The position numbers and the translations under genes are program-made. This document shows positions 18,357-27,519 of a DNA stretch of 64,000 nucleotides, one piece after another (the stretch's first letter is position 1; the number at the start of each line of letters is the position of its first letter). Origin of the DNA: Planctomycetota bacterium (GTDB lineage Bacteria > Planctomycetota > Planctomycetia > Pirellulales > UBA1268); assembly GCA_003669585.1 (NCBI GenBank), contig QWOQ01000017.1:310001-374000 (forward strand), written 5' to 3'. Below the pieces are notes generated by a model. It saw only the letters and a list, made by a program, of their open reading frames with translations, did no database searches and was not told the DNA's origin.

Positions 18357-20822
18357 TTAATGGTTAAAGACGAATTCTCTTGAATTTAAAATTGCCCAGA
18401 ACGTATCCTCGAGAGTGATCTGTGGGTTCGGGTCATCCTTGAGAATTTCGAGCATCGCGGCCTTTTCTTTTTCCGTGGCAGGACGAGTTAAAGCGCGAAT
18501 ATACATTTCCTCAATGATCTGATCGTGCGGCTTTTTTTCATCGAGCATCTTCTTGATTAAACCTCCGGCCTGAATTTTTTCTGCCAGCGTGTCGCCGTTG
18601 AGGAGGTGGAGCGCCTGCGAGAGATTTGGCTCCATTTTGACTTCACACGAGCAGACCGTTCCTCGGTTGGCCCTGCCAAACGTGGTCAGAAAATAGGTCG
18701 ACGTATTCCCGTCGGCAATCTGTACCGCACGGGCCCCAAGTGGAAGGCCGGAAAACTTGTTCTTGGTATCGGTCGCACCGGTCACCATGTCGAGCAGAAT
18801 CTCTGCACGGACGCGTCGCAAAACGGCGTGCGAGAAGTTTCGATCGTCACTGACGTTTGTCTCGTTTGTTTTTGTTGAAAGTTGGTAGGTGCGCGACGTG
18901 CAGATGTCGCGTACGAGTTTTTTAAAGTCGTATTTGTATTCAACAAACTTCGTCGCAAGCGTTTCGAGCAACTCCTTGTTGACGGGCGGATTACTGACCC
19001 GAACATCGTCAACGTCGTTGATGATTCCGGAGCCAAAGAAGTGTGCCCAGACAAGGTTGACGAGGTTCTGCGAAAAGAAAGTATTCTCGGGTGAGGCAAG
19101 CCATTTTGCGACGAGCTCTCGACGATCCTTTCCGGCAGTCTCGGGGGCAATGCCGCCAAGAAACTTCGGCGGAATCACACCGCCACCTACCGGGTGCTTC
19201 ACGTCACCGCCGCCGGAGTTGAAAACGATTGTCTCACGTGGATCCTCTCCGGGCTTTCGTCCGATCTGCGAAAAGAAATTCGCAAAGCCGTAGTAGTCGT
19301 CCATCGTCCAGCGATCAAACGGATGGTTGTGACACTGCGCGCACTGAATGCGCATGCCCATGAAAACCTGGGCTACGTTTTCAGCCACCTTCAGCGTGTC
19401 GGTCTCGTTCTGATAATAATTGGTCGCTGCACTCGTGAACGTTCCGCCTTTTGAACCGAGCAGTTCTTGCACCATCGTATCGATTGGCATGTTTCCCTGA
19501 ATCCGGGACTGCAGCCAGTTGTAATAGAGAAGCATCGCCTTGTAGCTAATTTGCTGAGACGTTTTAATCATCAGCAATTCGGACCACTTCATCACCCACA
19601 TTTCAACAAATTCTTTTCGGCCCAAGAGCACATCGACAGCCTGCTCTCGCTTTTTTGGATCGGTGTTGAGCATAAATGCCCGATACTCGTCCGACGTCGG
19701 CAGCATGCCGCAGATATCGAGAGAGACGCGTCGCAAAAACTCTTCGTCTGTGCAGAGTTCTGATGGATTGATCCGTAGTTTCTGCAACTTCTGATTCACG
19801 AGTTCATCGACGAAGTTATTCGTTGGTGGGTTTGACCACTGAAACTGCAATCCTTTCGGGAGCACAATACATTGCATGCCAACGGTGTGCGTATTGAATC
19901 GCACCATAATGAACGCTTCTCCGCGATTCTTGGCCGTCACCACGCCTTCCTGTGTGACAATCGCAGAGTTGTCGTTGTTGCTCAGAAATAAGGCGAGCGA
20001 TGTAATATCGCGATCGGTTCCGTCTGAATACTTCGCGCGCACTGTCAATTGCTGGGTCTGATTTTCACCATCTAAAACCGCGCCGGGTGGATAAAGGCTC
20101 ACGCTCACGACCTGCGGCACAGGCCCGGGATCGTTCACCGCTCCGGCCTCGAGCCAACGATGCAAGCTTGCGTAAAAGGCATCTCCCTTTTTGATTTTCG
20201 CACCGCCGGTGTGCGGAACGGCATTGGTTGATTTTTCCAGCAAGAGACTTTCTTCGGTAAGCGCCAGATTGATTCGTCGACCACTGATCTCTCGAGTGAG
20301 TCGGTGATAGTCCCCTTCTGGATCAAAACCGAACAGAGAGAGGCGAAAGCCATCTTTTCCCCGAGCCGCGCCGTGACAACTTCCCGTGTTGCATCCGCTC
20401 TTCAGAAAGATCGGCATGATATCAAGACGAAAACTCAGGGCCGGATCTTCCTGGCACCGCTCGACGTGTACGGGGACTGCGATCGTGCGATCGGCAAATG
20501 TAACGGTGAGTGTTGTATCGCCATCGGCCACCGGGGAGATTGTCACCCCGTCTATTTTTGCTTTTTCCGGGTGTGCAATGACATAGCTGGACTGTTGCGT
20601 AATGTCGTGTGTGATTCCGTTGGAATACGTCGCCTGCACAACGAGCGTTTGACGGTCGCGTGCAGTCGTCAAATGAACATCTGACGGGTAGACGGCCACT
20701 GCTGTGAGCGTCGGTTCATCGGCGTATGAAAGCGATGAACATGTCCACGCTGACAGAAAGCCACAGGCAATAAAGAGCATTTGAAAAACATGTCGACGGG
20801 TGAGGAATCTCAAAAGTATCAC
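18357..20822 (-). CDS. Big-domain DUF1549-DUF1553 protein
   Basis: An 821-residue exported protein. After a signal peptide the first 120 residues form a bacterial Ig-like (Big_2) domain (LTAVAVYPSDVHLTTARDRQ, YSNGITHDITQQ). CNTGSCHGAARGKDG at about 144-158 is the variant heme-type motif of this subfamily. A second Ig-like domain follows (VSVSLYPPGAVLDGENQ, KYSDGTDRDIT). DUF1549 then runs to CAQCHNHPFDRWTMDDYYGF, another CxxCH, and DUF1553 covers the rest (NTFFSQNLVNLVWAHFFGSG). The start codon is GTG preceded by GAGAGCGA. It follows the PPC-domain gene by 76 bp and is probably translated from the same transcript. Its function is unknown, as for the family. Confidence 0.92.
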   Translation of the reverse strand: MILLRFLTRRHVFQMLFIACGFLSAWTCSSLSYADEPTLTAVAVYPSDVHLTTARDRQTLVVQATYSNGITHDITQQSSYVIAHPEKAKIDGVTISPVADGDTTLTVTFADRTIAVPVHVERCQEDPALSFRLDIMPIFLKSGCNTGSCHGAARGKDGFRLSLFGFDPEGDYHRLTREISGRRINLALTEESLLLEKSTNAVPHTGGAKIKKGDAFYASLHRWLEAGAVNDPGPVPQVVSVSLYPPGAVLDGENQTQQLTVRAKYSDGTDRDITSLALFLSNNDNSAIVTQEGVVTAKNRGEAFIMVRFNTHTVGMQCIVLPKGLQFQWSNPPTNNFVDELVNQKLQKLRINPSELCTDEEFLRRVSLDICGMLPTSDEYRAFMLNTDPKKREQAVDVLLGRKEFVEMWVMKWSELLMIKTSQQISYKAMLLYYNWLQSRIQGNMPIDTMVQELLGSKGGTFTSAATNYYQNETDTLKVAENVAQVFMGMRIQCAQCHNHPFDRWTMDDYYGFANFFSQIGRKPGEDPRETIVFNSGGGDVKHPVGGGVIPPKFLGGIAPETAGKDRRELVAKWLASPENTFFSQNLVNLVWAHFFGSGIINDVDDVRVSNPPVNKELLETLATKFVEYKYDFKKLVRDICTSRTYQLSTKTNETNVSDDRNFSHAVLRRVRAEILLDMVTGATDTKNKFSGLPLGARAVQIADGNTSTYFLTTFGRANRGTVCSCEVKMEPNLSQALHLLNGDTLAEKIQAGGLIKKMLDEKKPHDQIIEEMYIRALTRPATEKEKAAMLEILKDDPNPQITLEDTFWAILNSREFVFNH

Positions 20823-20898
20823 TCGCTCTCTGGTGTGAAACGATCAGCAGGAAGGTTGATTAAACCATAGGTTGTTTGCGTGAGGGGAAAATCGACGG

Positions 20899-23352
20899 TT
20901 ACTTTTTTGCCTCGGGGACTTGAGCCTGTTTTCCCTGGAGTCGAAGTTTTTCAAGCCTTGTAAGCGGTTTTTCTTTTGGCGGTTCGACAGCAGCAACAGG
21001 TGCGGCCGCTGCGGCAGGGGCAGCAGGCATCGGTGCAGGTTCGACCTTCTTGAGAGGTGCGTCAATTTGCAGTTCTGTGCTGCCGCCTCTCGACAGCACT
21101 GGCTCTGCGCTGGCAATCACGACCATTTCCACAAAGGGTGTTTTGTGATTTCCAAGCGGACTCTTTTCATTGGTTTTCACATCGAAGACAATTTCTTTTG
21201 AATCTTTTGTAAATTTTATTTCCGCAGCAATTGTTTCCGACGGTAGGCCAACGAGCCTGGCGATTGCCTCGCCTTCGAAGGGTTGCACCTGGGCAAGCGT
21301 ACAGACAACTTGTGCGACTTGTCCCTGCTCGCACGAAGCTCTGGCAAGCGTTGCGGTTGTAAATGGCTCGGCAACGTCAAGAGTCGCCATTTGGGAAGCT
21401 ACCCACGTCGGCCCGCCCACGTCCGATTGACCAATCACGTAGATCGGCCACTTCCCTATCACTGCATTTGCATCCGCGTTGATCTGATAGATGACTTCGT
21501 TTTGGTCGGCTGGAATTTGAACGTTTGGGCCGGCACCAACACCAGGAGAACGAAAAGGAAGCTCGACAGTAATCGCACCCTGAAAGCCCTCTGCTCGCTT
21601 GACGATTACTTTGAGATTCATCGTTCCATTTCGCACCAAGGGAGCCTTGGGCTGCACTATTTCAAGGTGATACGGAAGTGCATCGATCACTGCCACGGCG
21701 AGTTTCTTTACCTGTCCACTGTAGTAGACGGTGTTGTTAGGAATTCCGAGAATAAAGTCGGCATTGTTTTCAAACTGCCCTTTGATTCCTGTCTTTTCAT
21801 CCGCGTGCTTCGCTTCAAATGTGATCAATTTTCCGCCGATCGGCGCATCGGCAGCCGCTTCAAAAACGACTGGCATTTGCGAAAGCGCGGCATTCATCGG
21901 CTGCGCCACCATCGTGACCCCCGGCGGCAACTGGCTGGGATCAAGAAGAATTTCTCCTGCAAAATTTGCTCGTGCGGCGTTCACGAGGACGGCATAACGA
22001 TTGCCGCGCGGTACAAAAATTGTTTGTCGAGTCTGCGAGTAACGATCAATTCGTGGAATTGAAATGGCCAATGACGGCTGAATCGGTTGCAGTTCGACAC
22101 GGTAGACAAAGTCGGCCTGTCCGCGACCGAGGTGATCGGTAATACGAATGACATACTGCCCATCTTCGGGAACCGTAAAACGCAGATACGAATCAGGCCC
22201 ACGAGAATCGTCGTTGCTCGCCAGACCACGTCCGTCGGCATGATGAATTCCCATAACCGCATCGAGTCCCGATCGTAACCTGCGGGCATAACACTCCACC
22301 TCGAAAACCTGCCCCTTGGTGGCGCCAAACTTGAAACAATCAACATCGCCATCCTTTTCAATAATGCCATTGAAAGATTGGGCAACGTCGGCGGTGTTGG
22401 CGGTTGCATAATCGTCGTTGGGTTCTGTTTCAAGCAGATTGCTAAAGTCTGAAATACGAAATGGAATTGCAGAAGGACAAATCCCCTGCGCGTCCGTCGC
22501 AAAAAGATTGAGCAGACTTCCTGTAGCCCCAACGGTGATTTCCAACGGCATCGGACCAGAGGCATCCTTGAGAAAATTGACTGCGACTTTTTCGCCCCGC
22601 TTTCCCCCAGACGGATAGACCGCCGATGGACGCGGAAATGTGCCTACATGAAGTCGATAGCGGCAATTGCCGTTGCCGCCGTAACTCGTTTCCCGTACCT
22701 GAACGAAGTAGCGCCCGTCAGCCGGAGCAAGGATGCTCAGAATTCCATCCTGCTTGGCAATTGGTGCATCATCGACGGTCGCCAATTCGAAACGCTTGTC
22801 ATCAAGAATGGCCACGTATGGGTCGAACAGAAAAGTGCCGAGTCGCATGGCTTCTACATCCACGCTGATCCTCTGCCCCTTCGTGGCAGTGATTGCAAAG
22901 AGATCCACATCTTCGTTTTCCACGATGCCGTGAATCGTTGAGTTCATTGCGATTTCTTGCGCCTCGACAATCGAGCCGTTTGGCTCTTTTTCATCCGCAA
23001 TCGCCAAGGCTCCAACCATAAACGAACGGTAATCGGAGATCCCGGACTTGGTGCGGATCTGCACGAGATGCTCACCGAGGGCGCAAGTCTCTGGAATGAA
23101 AATGGTTGCCTTAAACGAGTTGTCGTCGATCGGCTCAATTTTTCGAACGACAAAGGCATCGTCGCTGTAGAAAAAAATCTCTTCGGCGTCTTTCAGTCGG
23201 GCGCCTTGAAATGTCATTTCTCGATCGGCCCCTCGCTGCACTCCGCGAGGCAGAATCTGCGTCAACTGAGGAAAAGACGCGATCGCTGCAGATTGCATCG
23301 CTAACAGTGCCGCAACCACAACCCAGAAACTCTGTCTCGTTGATATTTTCAT
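20899..23352 (-). CDS. PPC-domain (pre-peptidase C-terminal) exported protein
   Basis: An 817-residue exported protein built from beta-sandwich domains. A signal peptide (FWVVVAALLAMQSAAIA) is followed by an IPT/TIG-like segment (ILPRGVQRGADREMTFQGA). Two PPC domains follow, recognisable from EPNGSIVEAQEIAMNSTIHG with DVDLFAITATKGQRISVDVE, and from EPNDDYATANTADVAQSFNG with DVDCFKFGATKGQVFEVECY. Later parts are further Ig-like sandwiches, and the C-terminal 60 residues are Ala/Pro/Lys-rich. No protease or hydrolase signature is present, so an adhesive or structural role is more likely. It lies between the DUF1501 gene (224 bp upstream) and the Big/DUF1549/DUF1553 gene. Confidence 0.85.
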   Translation of the reverse strand: MKISTRQSFWVVVAALLAMQSAAIASFPQLTQILPRGVQRGADREMTFQGARLKDAEEIFFYSDDAFVVRKIEPIDDNSFKATIFIPETCALGEHLVQIRTKSGISDYRSFMVGALAIADEKEPNGSIVEAQEIAMNSTIHGIVENEDVDLFAITATKGQRISVDVEAMRLGTFLFDPYVAILDDKRFELATVDDAPIAKQDGILSILAPADGRYFVQVRETSYGGNGNCRYRLHVGTFPRPSAVYPSGGKRGEKVAVNFLKDASGPMPLEITVGATGSLLNLFATDAQGICPSAIPFRISDFSNLLETEPNDDYATANTADVAQSFNGIIEKDGDVDCFKFGATKGQVFEVECYARRLRSGLDAVMGIHHADGRGLASNDDSRGPDSYLRFTVPEDGQYVIRITDHLGRGQADFVYRVELQPIQPSLAISIPRIDRYSQTRQTIFVPRGNRYAVLVNAARANFAGEILLDPSQLPPGVTMVAQPMNAALSQMPVVFEAAADAPIGGKLITFEAKHADEKTGIKGQFENNADFILGIPNNTVYYSGQVKKLAVAVIDALPYHLEIVQPKAPLVRNGTMNLKVIVKRAEGFQGAITVELPFRSPGVGAGPNVQIPADQNEVIYQINADANAVIGKWPIYVIGQSDVGGPTWVASQMATLDVAEPFTTATLARASCEQGQVAQVVCTLAQVQPFEGEAIARLVGLPSETIAAEIKFTKDSKEIVFDVKTNEKSPLGNHKTPFVEMVVIASAEPVLSRGGSTELQIDAPLKKVEPAPMPAAPAAAAAPVAAVEPPKEKPLTRLEKLRLQGKQAQVPEAKK

Positions 23353-23576
23353 CGCAGTAGTAACGGGCGTTTAAAATCGCCTCGAGTTCTCCCTCTATGG
23401 GTGTTTGGAACCTGTATCCTGCCAAAAAATGATTGTTGGATCACCGAACCTTTATTGAGTTCGCAAGACAGAGTTGTAATTCAGAGCATTTCTAGAAACA
23501 GTACATGTTCGAAGAACGTCCGTTGCCGACTGACTGAAAAAAATCGAGCCCTTCATGATCATGAAGAAGCATGAAT

Positions 23577-24884
23577 TTAGGAGAGCAATTCCTTGCGAAC
23601 TTTTCCACCGTCGACAATTTCGATTGGACGATCGCCCGGAGCCATCAGTTCCTTGTCGGCGACGATGCCGAGTCGGTCGTAGATGGTGGTTGCCCAATCT
23701 TCAACCGTGAGCGGATTGTCTTCAGGTTCACTGGCCGTTGCATTACTTGTGCCGTAAGCAATGCCGCCTTTGATACCGCCGCCGGCCATAACAACGCTAA
23801 ATACTTTTGGCCAATGATCTCGACCGGCTGTTGCGTTGATCTTTGGCGTACGACCAAATTCAGATCCCACGCAGACCATGGTTGACGCGAGCAGACCGCG
23901 GCGATCGAGATCGCGAATCAACGTTGCAAAGCCCTGATCGAACGCGGGCAACTGCGCCTTCATATTGCCGGCGATGTTGTCGTGCATGTCCCAGCCACCG
24001 TAGGTAAGCGTGACAAAACGCACTCCCGATTCGACCAAGCGTCTGGCCAAGAGCATCCGCAATCCAGCGGTGTTTCGACCATATTCATCTTTGACCGCAT
24101 CGGTTTCCTTGCTCATGTCGAAAGCGTCCCTCGCTTTTTCCGAACTGATGAGGCTATAGGCCCGGTCGTAAAAGGTGTCGAGAGCGTCGAGCGAGTCACT
24201 TTTTTCTTTTTGACGAAAGTGATCGTTGACCACATCGAGCATGCGTCGGCGTTTCTCGAATCGGCCCACATCGACTCCACCCGGCAGGCTCAGATCCTTT
24301 ACTTTGAACCCGGCATCGGCAGGATCCGATCCGAGACTGAAACCCGCGTACGAGGAACTCAGGTAACCCGTACCGGCAAACTCATTGGGCTGACCTGGGA
24401 TGCAAACATAGGGAGGCAGATTATTGCGCGGCCCGAACTCGTGCGAAACAACCGAACCCATGCTTGGATATTGCAGCGCCGGACTGGGCCGGTAGCCGGT
24501 AAACATATTGTGCGTGCCGCGTTCGTGAGCAGCCTCGCCATGTGTCATCGATCGACAGATAGCAATCTTGTCGACAATTTTTGCGGTATTTGGGAGCAGT
24601 TCGCCCACTCGAATGCCGGAAACGTTTGATTCGATGCTGTTGAGTGGGCCGCGGTATTCAACCGGGGCAAACGGTTTGGGATCAAACGTCTCCTGATGGG
24701 CACATCCTCCCGGCAGATAGATATAGATGATCGACTTCGCCGTGCCTTCTTTACTGGCGTAATTTTTAATATCAGCTTGGGCCTTTTCCATTCGGAAAAA
24801 ATCTGCCAGCGTCAGTCCCAGTCCACCGATGGCGCCGACCGAAAGAAAACCTCGACGCGCAAGTAAATTTCCAGGGCACTTCAT
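23577..24884 (-). CDS. DUF1501 protein with Tat signal (second copy type)
   Basis: A 435-residue DUF1501 protein. LARRGFLSVGAIGGLGLTLA is a Tat signal. Further family features are IIYIYLPGGCAHQETFDPKP, CRSMTHGEAAHERGTHNMFT, VCVGSEFGRTPKINATAGRD and MAGGGIKGGIAYG. It differs clearly from the DUF1501 protein at 8586 and belongs to the subgroup found with PPC-domain and Big/DUF1549 proteins. The ATG has AAGGAG nine bases upstream. It leads the four-gene run ending at 15570. The fold is sulfatase-like; the activity is unknown. Confidence 0.9.
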   Translation of the reverse strand: MKCPGNLLARRGFLSVGAIGGLGLTLADFFRMEKAQADIKNYASKEGTAKSIIYIYLPGGCAHQETFDPKPFAPVEYRGPLNSIESNVSGIRVGELLPNTAKIVDKIAICRSMTHGEAAHERGTHNMFTGYRPSPALQYPSMGSVVSHEFGPRNNLPPYVCIPGQPNEFAGTGYLSSSYAGFSLGSDPADAGFKVKDLSLPGGVDVGRFEKRRRMLDVVNDHFRQKEKSDSLDALDTFYDRAYSLISSEKARDAFDMSKETDAVKDEYGRNTAGLRMLLARRLVESGVRFVTLTYGGWDMHDNIAGNMKAQLPAFDQGFATLIRDLDRRGLLASTMVCVGSEFGRTPKINATAGRDHWPKVFSVVMAGGGIKGGIAYGTSNATASEPEDNPLTVEDWATTIYDRLGIVADKELMAPGDRPIEIVDGGKVRKELLS

Positions 24885-25273
24885 CCGAACGTACTCCTTA
24901 AAAAGAAACGAGACTCCTCGGAAAATTACCGAGGAGTGGAGGACCTATCGGCACTCGGTGAGAAAGGATTCCGGAGCCGATGGACCGGAAACCAAATGTA
25001 GTGGGGCTTTGAATCTCAATAAATAACCAGAAAATGTTCTTTCGTAGAAACCGTATCGAGAGACGCTCAAATTGTGGATCGCCATCGGGGGCCTGTCAAC
25101 TTCCCTTCTCCTTGTCACCACGGCCCACCCTGTGAAGCCGGCAGACTCTTACAGTTGACCAAACTCCTTTAGCAATAAGTACTTATGGTTGCATGGAGGT
25201 TCGATTTATCACTTTCGGTATCCCATAAATCCAAAATGATCGACGCTCTTAAAAAGTGGTCGCGTCACAAGAT
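24885..25273. promoter_or_regulatory. Leader/promoter region of the DUF1501-PPC-DUF1549 run
   Basis: 389 bp with no gene, lying between the epimerase stop and the DUF1501 start. It holds the 24913-24937 hairpin near the downstream gene and a perfect 10-bp palindrome TAAGTACTTA near 25170. Clear promoter boxes could not be assigned. Confidence 0.4.
24913..24937 (-). terminator. Attenuator-like hairpin in the DUF1501 leader
   Basis: ACTCCTCGG and CCGAGGAGT form a perfect 9-bp stem with a seven-base loop. Read on the minus strand the right arm is followed by CTCGTTTCTTTTT and then by the AAGGAG ribosome site of the DUF1501 gene. The U-rich tail makes it resemble an intrinsic terminator placed inside a leader; it could instead be the terminator of the upstream epimerase transcript. 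Confidence 0.45.
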
Positions 25274-26209
25274 TTATGACTCTTGGCTATGAATTGCGTC
25301 CCGCATCTTTTGAATGAGCGTTGGAATAGCCGTTCGCGGATCCTCTTGGTCCTCATATTCAAGAACGACGTATCCGCGGTAATTGGCCCGTTTGAGAATC
25401 GCAATCACTCGCTGCAAATCCGCTTTTTCGGCGATGCCATTTGGAAACACTGTTGCTTTGAGCTGCGCGTTGATGGTGTATGGAGCAATGCGTTCAAGAT
25501 CGAAATAGGGGTCTGGTGTTTTGAAATTGCCACCGTCGAGATTGACCCCAAACCAAGGAGAAGCTTTTACGCCTTCAATGATTTTGAGTATTTGCTCACT
25601 CGTGGATGTAATACCGCCGTGGTTTTCAAGCGCCAGAAAAACGCCTCGCTGGCTTGCATAGTCAAGGGATTCATTGATCCCGGCCACGCATCGCTCACGA
25701 GCCGCCTCCTCGGAATCACCGGCGGGAACCGAGCCGGCAAAAATTCTGATCACAGGTGCTCCAAGCATCGCCGCATGATCAATCCATTCCCGGCACATCA
25801 TTAAATTCTGATTTCGCTTGGGACCTTCCGGCAAACAGAAATCGTTCCCAATGGCGGTTCCTGAAATATCCAGTCCCAATCGAAAGCAACGCTCCTTCAG
25901 ACTCGCGAGGTATTCCGGCGGAATGTCGATCGGAAAATAATAGCTCGTCAGTTCCGTTCCATCGAGATTTATTTCAGCGCAGTAGTCGATGAACTGTTCA
26001 ATCGTCATTTTCGCCGCGGCCACTTGTTCTGGCGTTCCGCGCTTTATGAGATACCGATCAAACGAATAGGCCGCGAGACTGAGTTTCATATGACTTCCGG
26101 CAAGCCTCGCGATTGGGGCGGCGGCCCGGACACTTGACGAACCTGACACCATTGCCGCTGCAATGGCTCCGGGAGCGGCAAAGAGAAGATCGCGACGACT
26201 CGAACGCAT
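25274..26209 (-). CDS. Sugar phosphate isomerase/epimerase with Tat signal
   Basis: A TIM-barrel isomerase/epimerase of about 311 residues. MRSSRRDLLFAAPGAIAAAM is a Tat signal. The barrel shows MKLSLAAYSFDRYL, INLDGTELTSYYFP, HAAMLGAPVIRIFAGSVP, FLALENHGGI (likely metal-ligand Glu and nearby His), WFGVNLDGGNF and YRGYVVLEYEDQEDP (second acidic ligand). Family members act on sugars such as 3-keto-glycosides or hexoses, in the periplasm if exported. The ATG at 26209 begins right at the Tat motif; an ATG at 26275 with GAGGAG twelve bases upstream is an alternative. It is the last gene of the run sulfatase, beta-propeller, ThuA, epimerase. Confidence 0.88.
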   Translation of the reverse strand: MRSSRRDLLFAAPGAIAAAMVSGSSSVRAAAPIARLAGSHMKLSLAAYSFDRYLIKRGTPEQVAAAKMTIEQFIDYCAEINLDGTELTSYYFPIDIPPEYLASLKERCFRLGLDISGTAIGNDFCLPEGPKRNQNLMMCREWIDHAAMLGAPVIRIFAGSVPAGDSEEAARERCVAGINESLDYASQRGVFLALENHGGITSTSEQILKIIEGVKASPWFGVNLDGGNFKTPDPYFDLERIAPYTINAQLKATVFPNGIAEKADLQRVIAILKRANYRGYVVLEYEDQEDPRTAIPTLIQKMRDAIHSQES

Positions 26210-26314
26210 CTGAGTCACTTCACAATCGCTGAACATCGTGGGATTGGTTCGGCGAACTTTCTGTCGGTCTATCATTCGGAGAATCTCTCCTCGGGATGCT
26301 TCCACCGCGACGGC

Positions 26315-27478
26315 TTATGGCTTGTCGACTTCGGCAATCACGTTTGCATAGAAACCGAGACGCTCCTGCGTTTGTTTGGTGCGGCCTTCAATCAGCATTG
26401 GTCGAAGACTCAATGCCCAGTTTTGATCGGCGGCTATTTTTGCATCGACTTTTGCACGCAGTTCATCAGCATTGCGATTGATCACTGGTGCTGCTGCTGC
26501 AACGACGCTTCGAATATATTCATCTGCCTGCAGATGTGGATTCGGTTCGGCAAGAACATCGAAATTGCCCACCGCCCACGCGATTCCCTCCGTGAGATGC
26601 TTTCGGTATGCGTCGTCCTTCCACGTTGCGTCATTGTGCCCGAGATTTGTATAGAAGACTCGACCCTTTCCATATTCGCGCACCCACGACACCGGAACGT
26701 GCCACGGTTCTTTGGGAGTGCTGGCAGACATATCGAGGCTGAGCAAAACTCGCACCGTACCAGGATCGAAACGCATATCGTATTGATAGATTTCATCCTT
26801 CCAGCGGAAACGCTCCGGAAACATCGATGACAAACGGTGATTCGGTTCGTGGACAACGAAGGCATGCTCGCCGCCACCACCCCAAGGGTGTCCTGCGAAT
26901 GCCCCACCAACCAGATCGCGATAACCGTCCGATTTTTTGAGCGTATCGGTGGCCGCATGCATCCCTATAAACGCCTTTCCAGAACGAATCCATTCCAGGA
27001 ATAGATTCATATCCGGAATTGGAAGGTCGTCTCCTGTGGTGTTGGCAAAGATGATGCCGTCAAAGAGTTTCAGGCTTTCTGGATCAAATGCCTTTGCAAA
27101 ACGGTTTTTGATTTCGCTGCGCCAGTGGCCTTCGGCAACGCGGGCGGCTTCGCTTTCTGACTTGAATACCTCTTCTGTTTTTTTCCAGTCTTCGTCGCTG
27201 GTGCCAGTTTCTCGCTTGGGTTGTTTTGGCGAAGACGGGCGTGCCATCGGAATTTTGAGAAAATCGACTCGATAAAGACCGGTTGTTCGACCGAGTTCTT
27301 CGAGCACCGGCTCTGCAGTTTCAATGGATCCGTGCCGAAAGCCTTCGGTGACTGTCACGACGAGAAGTCGCTTGGGGATCTCTGCAGCAATGGCCGCGGA
27401 TGGCGCGTTCAACAATGGACACAGTGCCATCGACATCGTGCCAATCCCAAACCAGAACGTTCTCTTTATCAGACGCAT
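26315..27478 (-). CDS. ThuA-domain exported protein
   Basis: A 387-residue ThuA-like protein with a class I glutamine-amidotransferase-like fold. A signal peptide precedes LLVVTVTEGFRHGSIETAEP. Conserved segments follow: FDGIIFANTTGDDLP, IRSGKAFIGMHAATDT, GHPWGGGGEHAFVVHEPNH, and PVSWVREYGKGRVFYTNLGH near the domain end. About 100 residues of helical C-terminal extension follow. ThuA proteins are linked to conversion of trehalose and related sugars through 3-keto intermediates and are often found with epimerases and Gfo/Idh/MocA enzymes. The beta-propeller gene ends 41 bp upstream and the epimerase gene follows, so one transcript is likely. Confidence 0.9.
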   Translation of the reverse strand: MRLIKRTFWFGIGTMSMALCPLLNAPSAAIAAEIPKRLLVVTVTEGFRHGSIETAEPVLEELGRTTGLYRVDFLKIPMARPSSPKQPKRETGTSDEDWKKTEEVFKSESEAARVAEGHWRSEIKNRFAKAFDPESLKLFDGIIFANTTGDDLPIPDMNLFLEWIRSGKAFIGMHAATDTLKKSDGYRDLVGGAFAGHPWGGGGEHAFVVHEPNHRLSSMFPERFRWKDEIYQYDMRFDPGTVRVLLSLDMSASTPKEPWHVPVSWVREYGKGRVFYTNLGHNDATWKDDAYRKHLTEGIAWAVGNFDVLAEPNPHLQADEYIRSVVAAAAPVINRNADELRAKVDAKIAADQNWALSLRPMLIEGRTKQTQERLGFYANVIAEVDKP

Positions 27479-27519
27479 CGTTTAACTTCTCCAGAAGATT
27501 TTTGGCAATTCGGTGTAAC

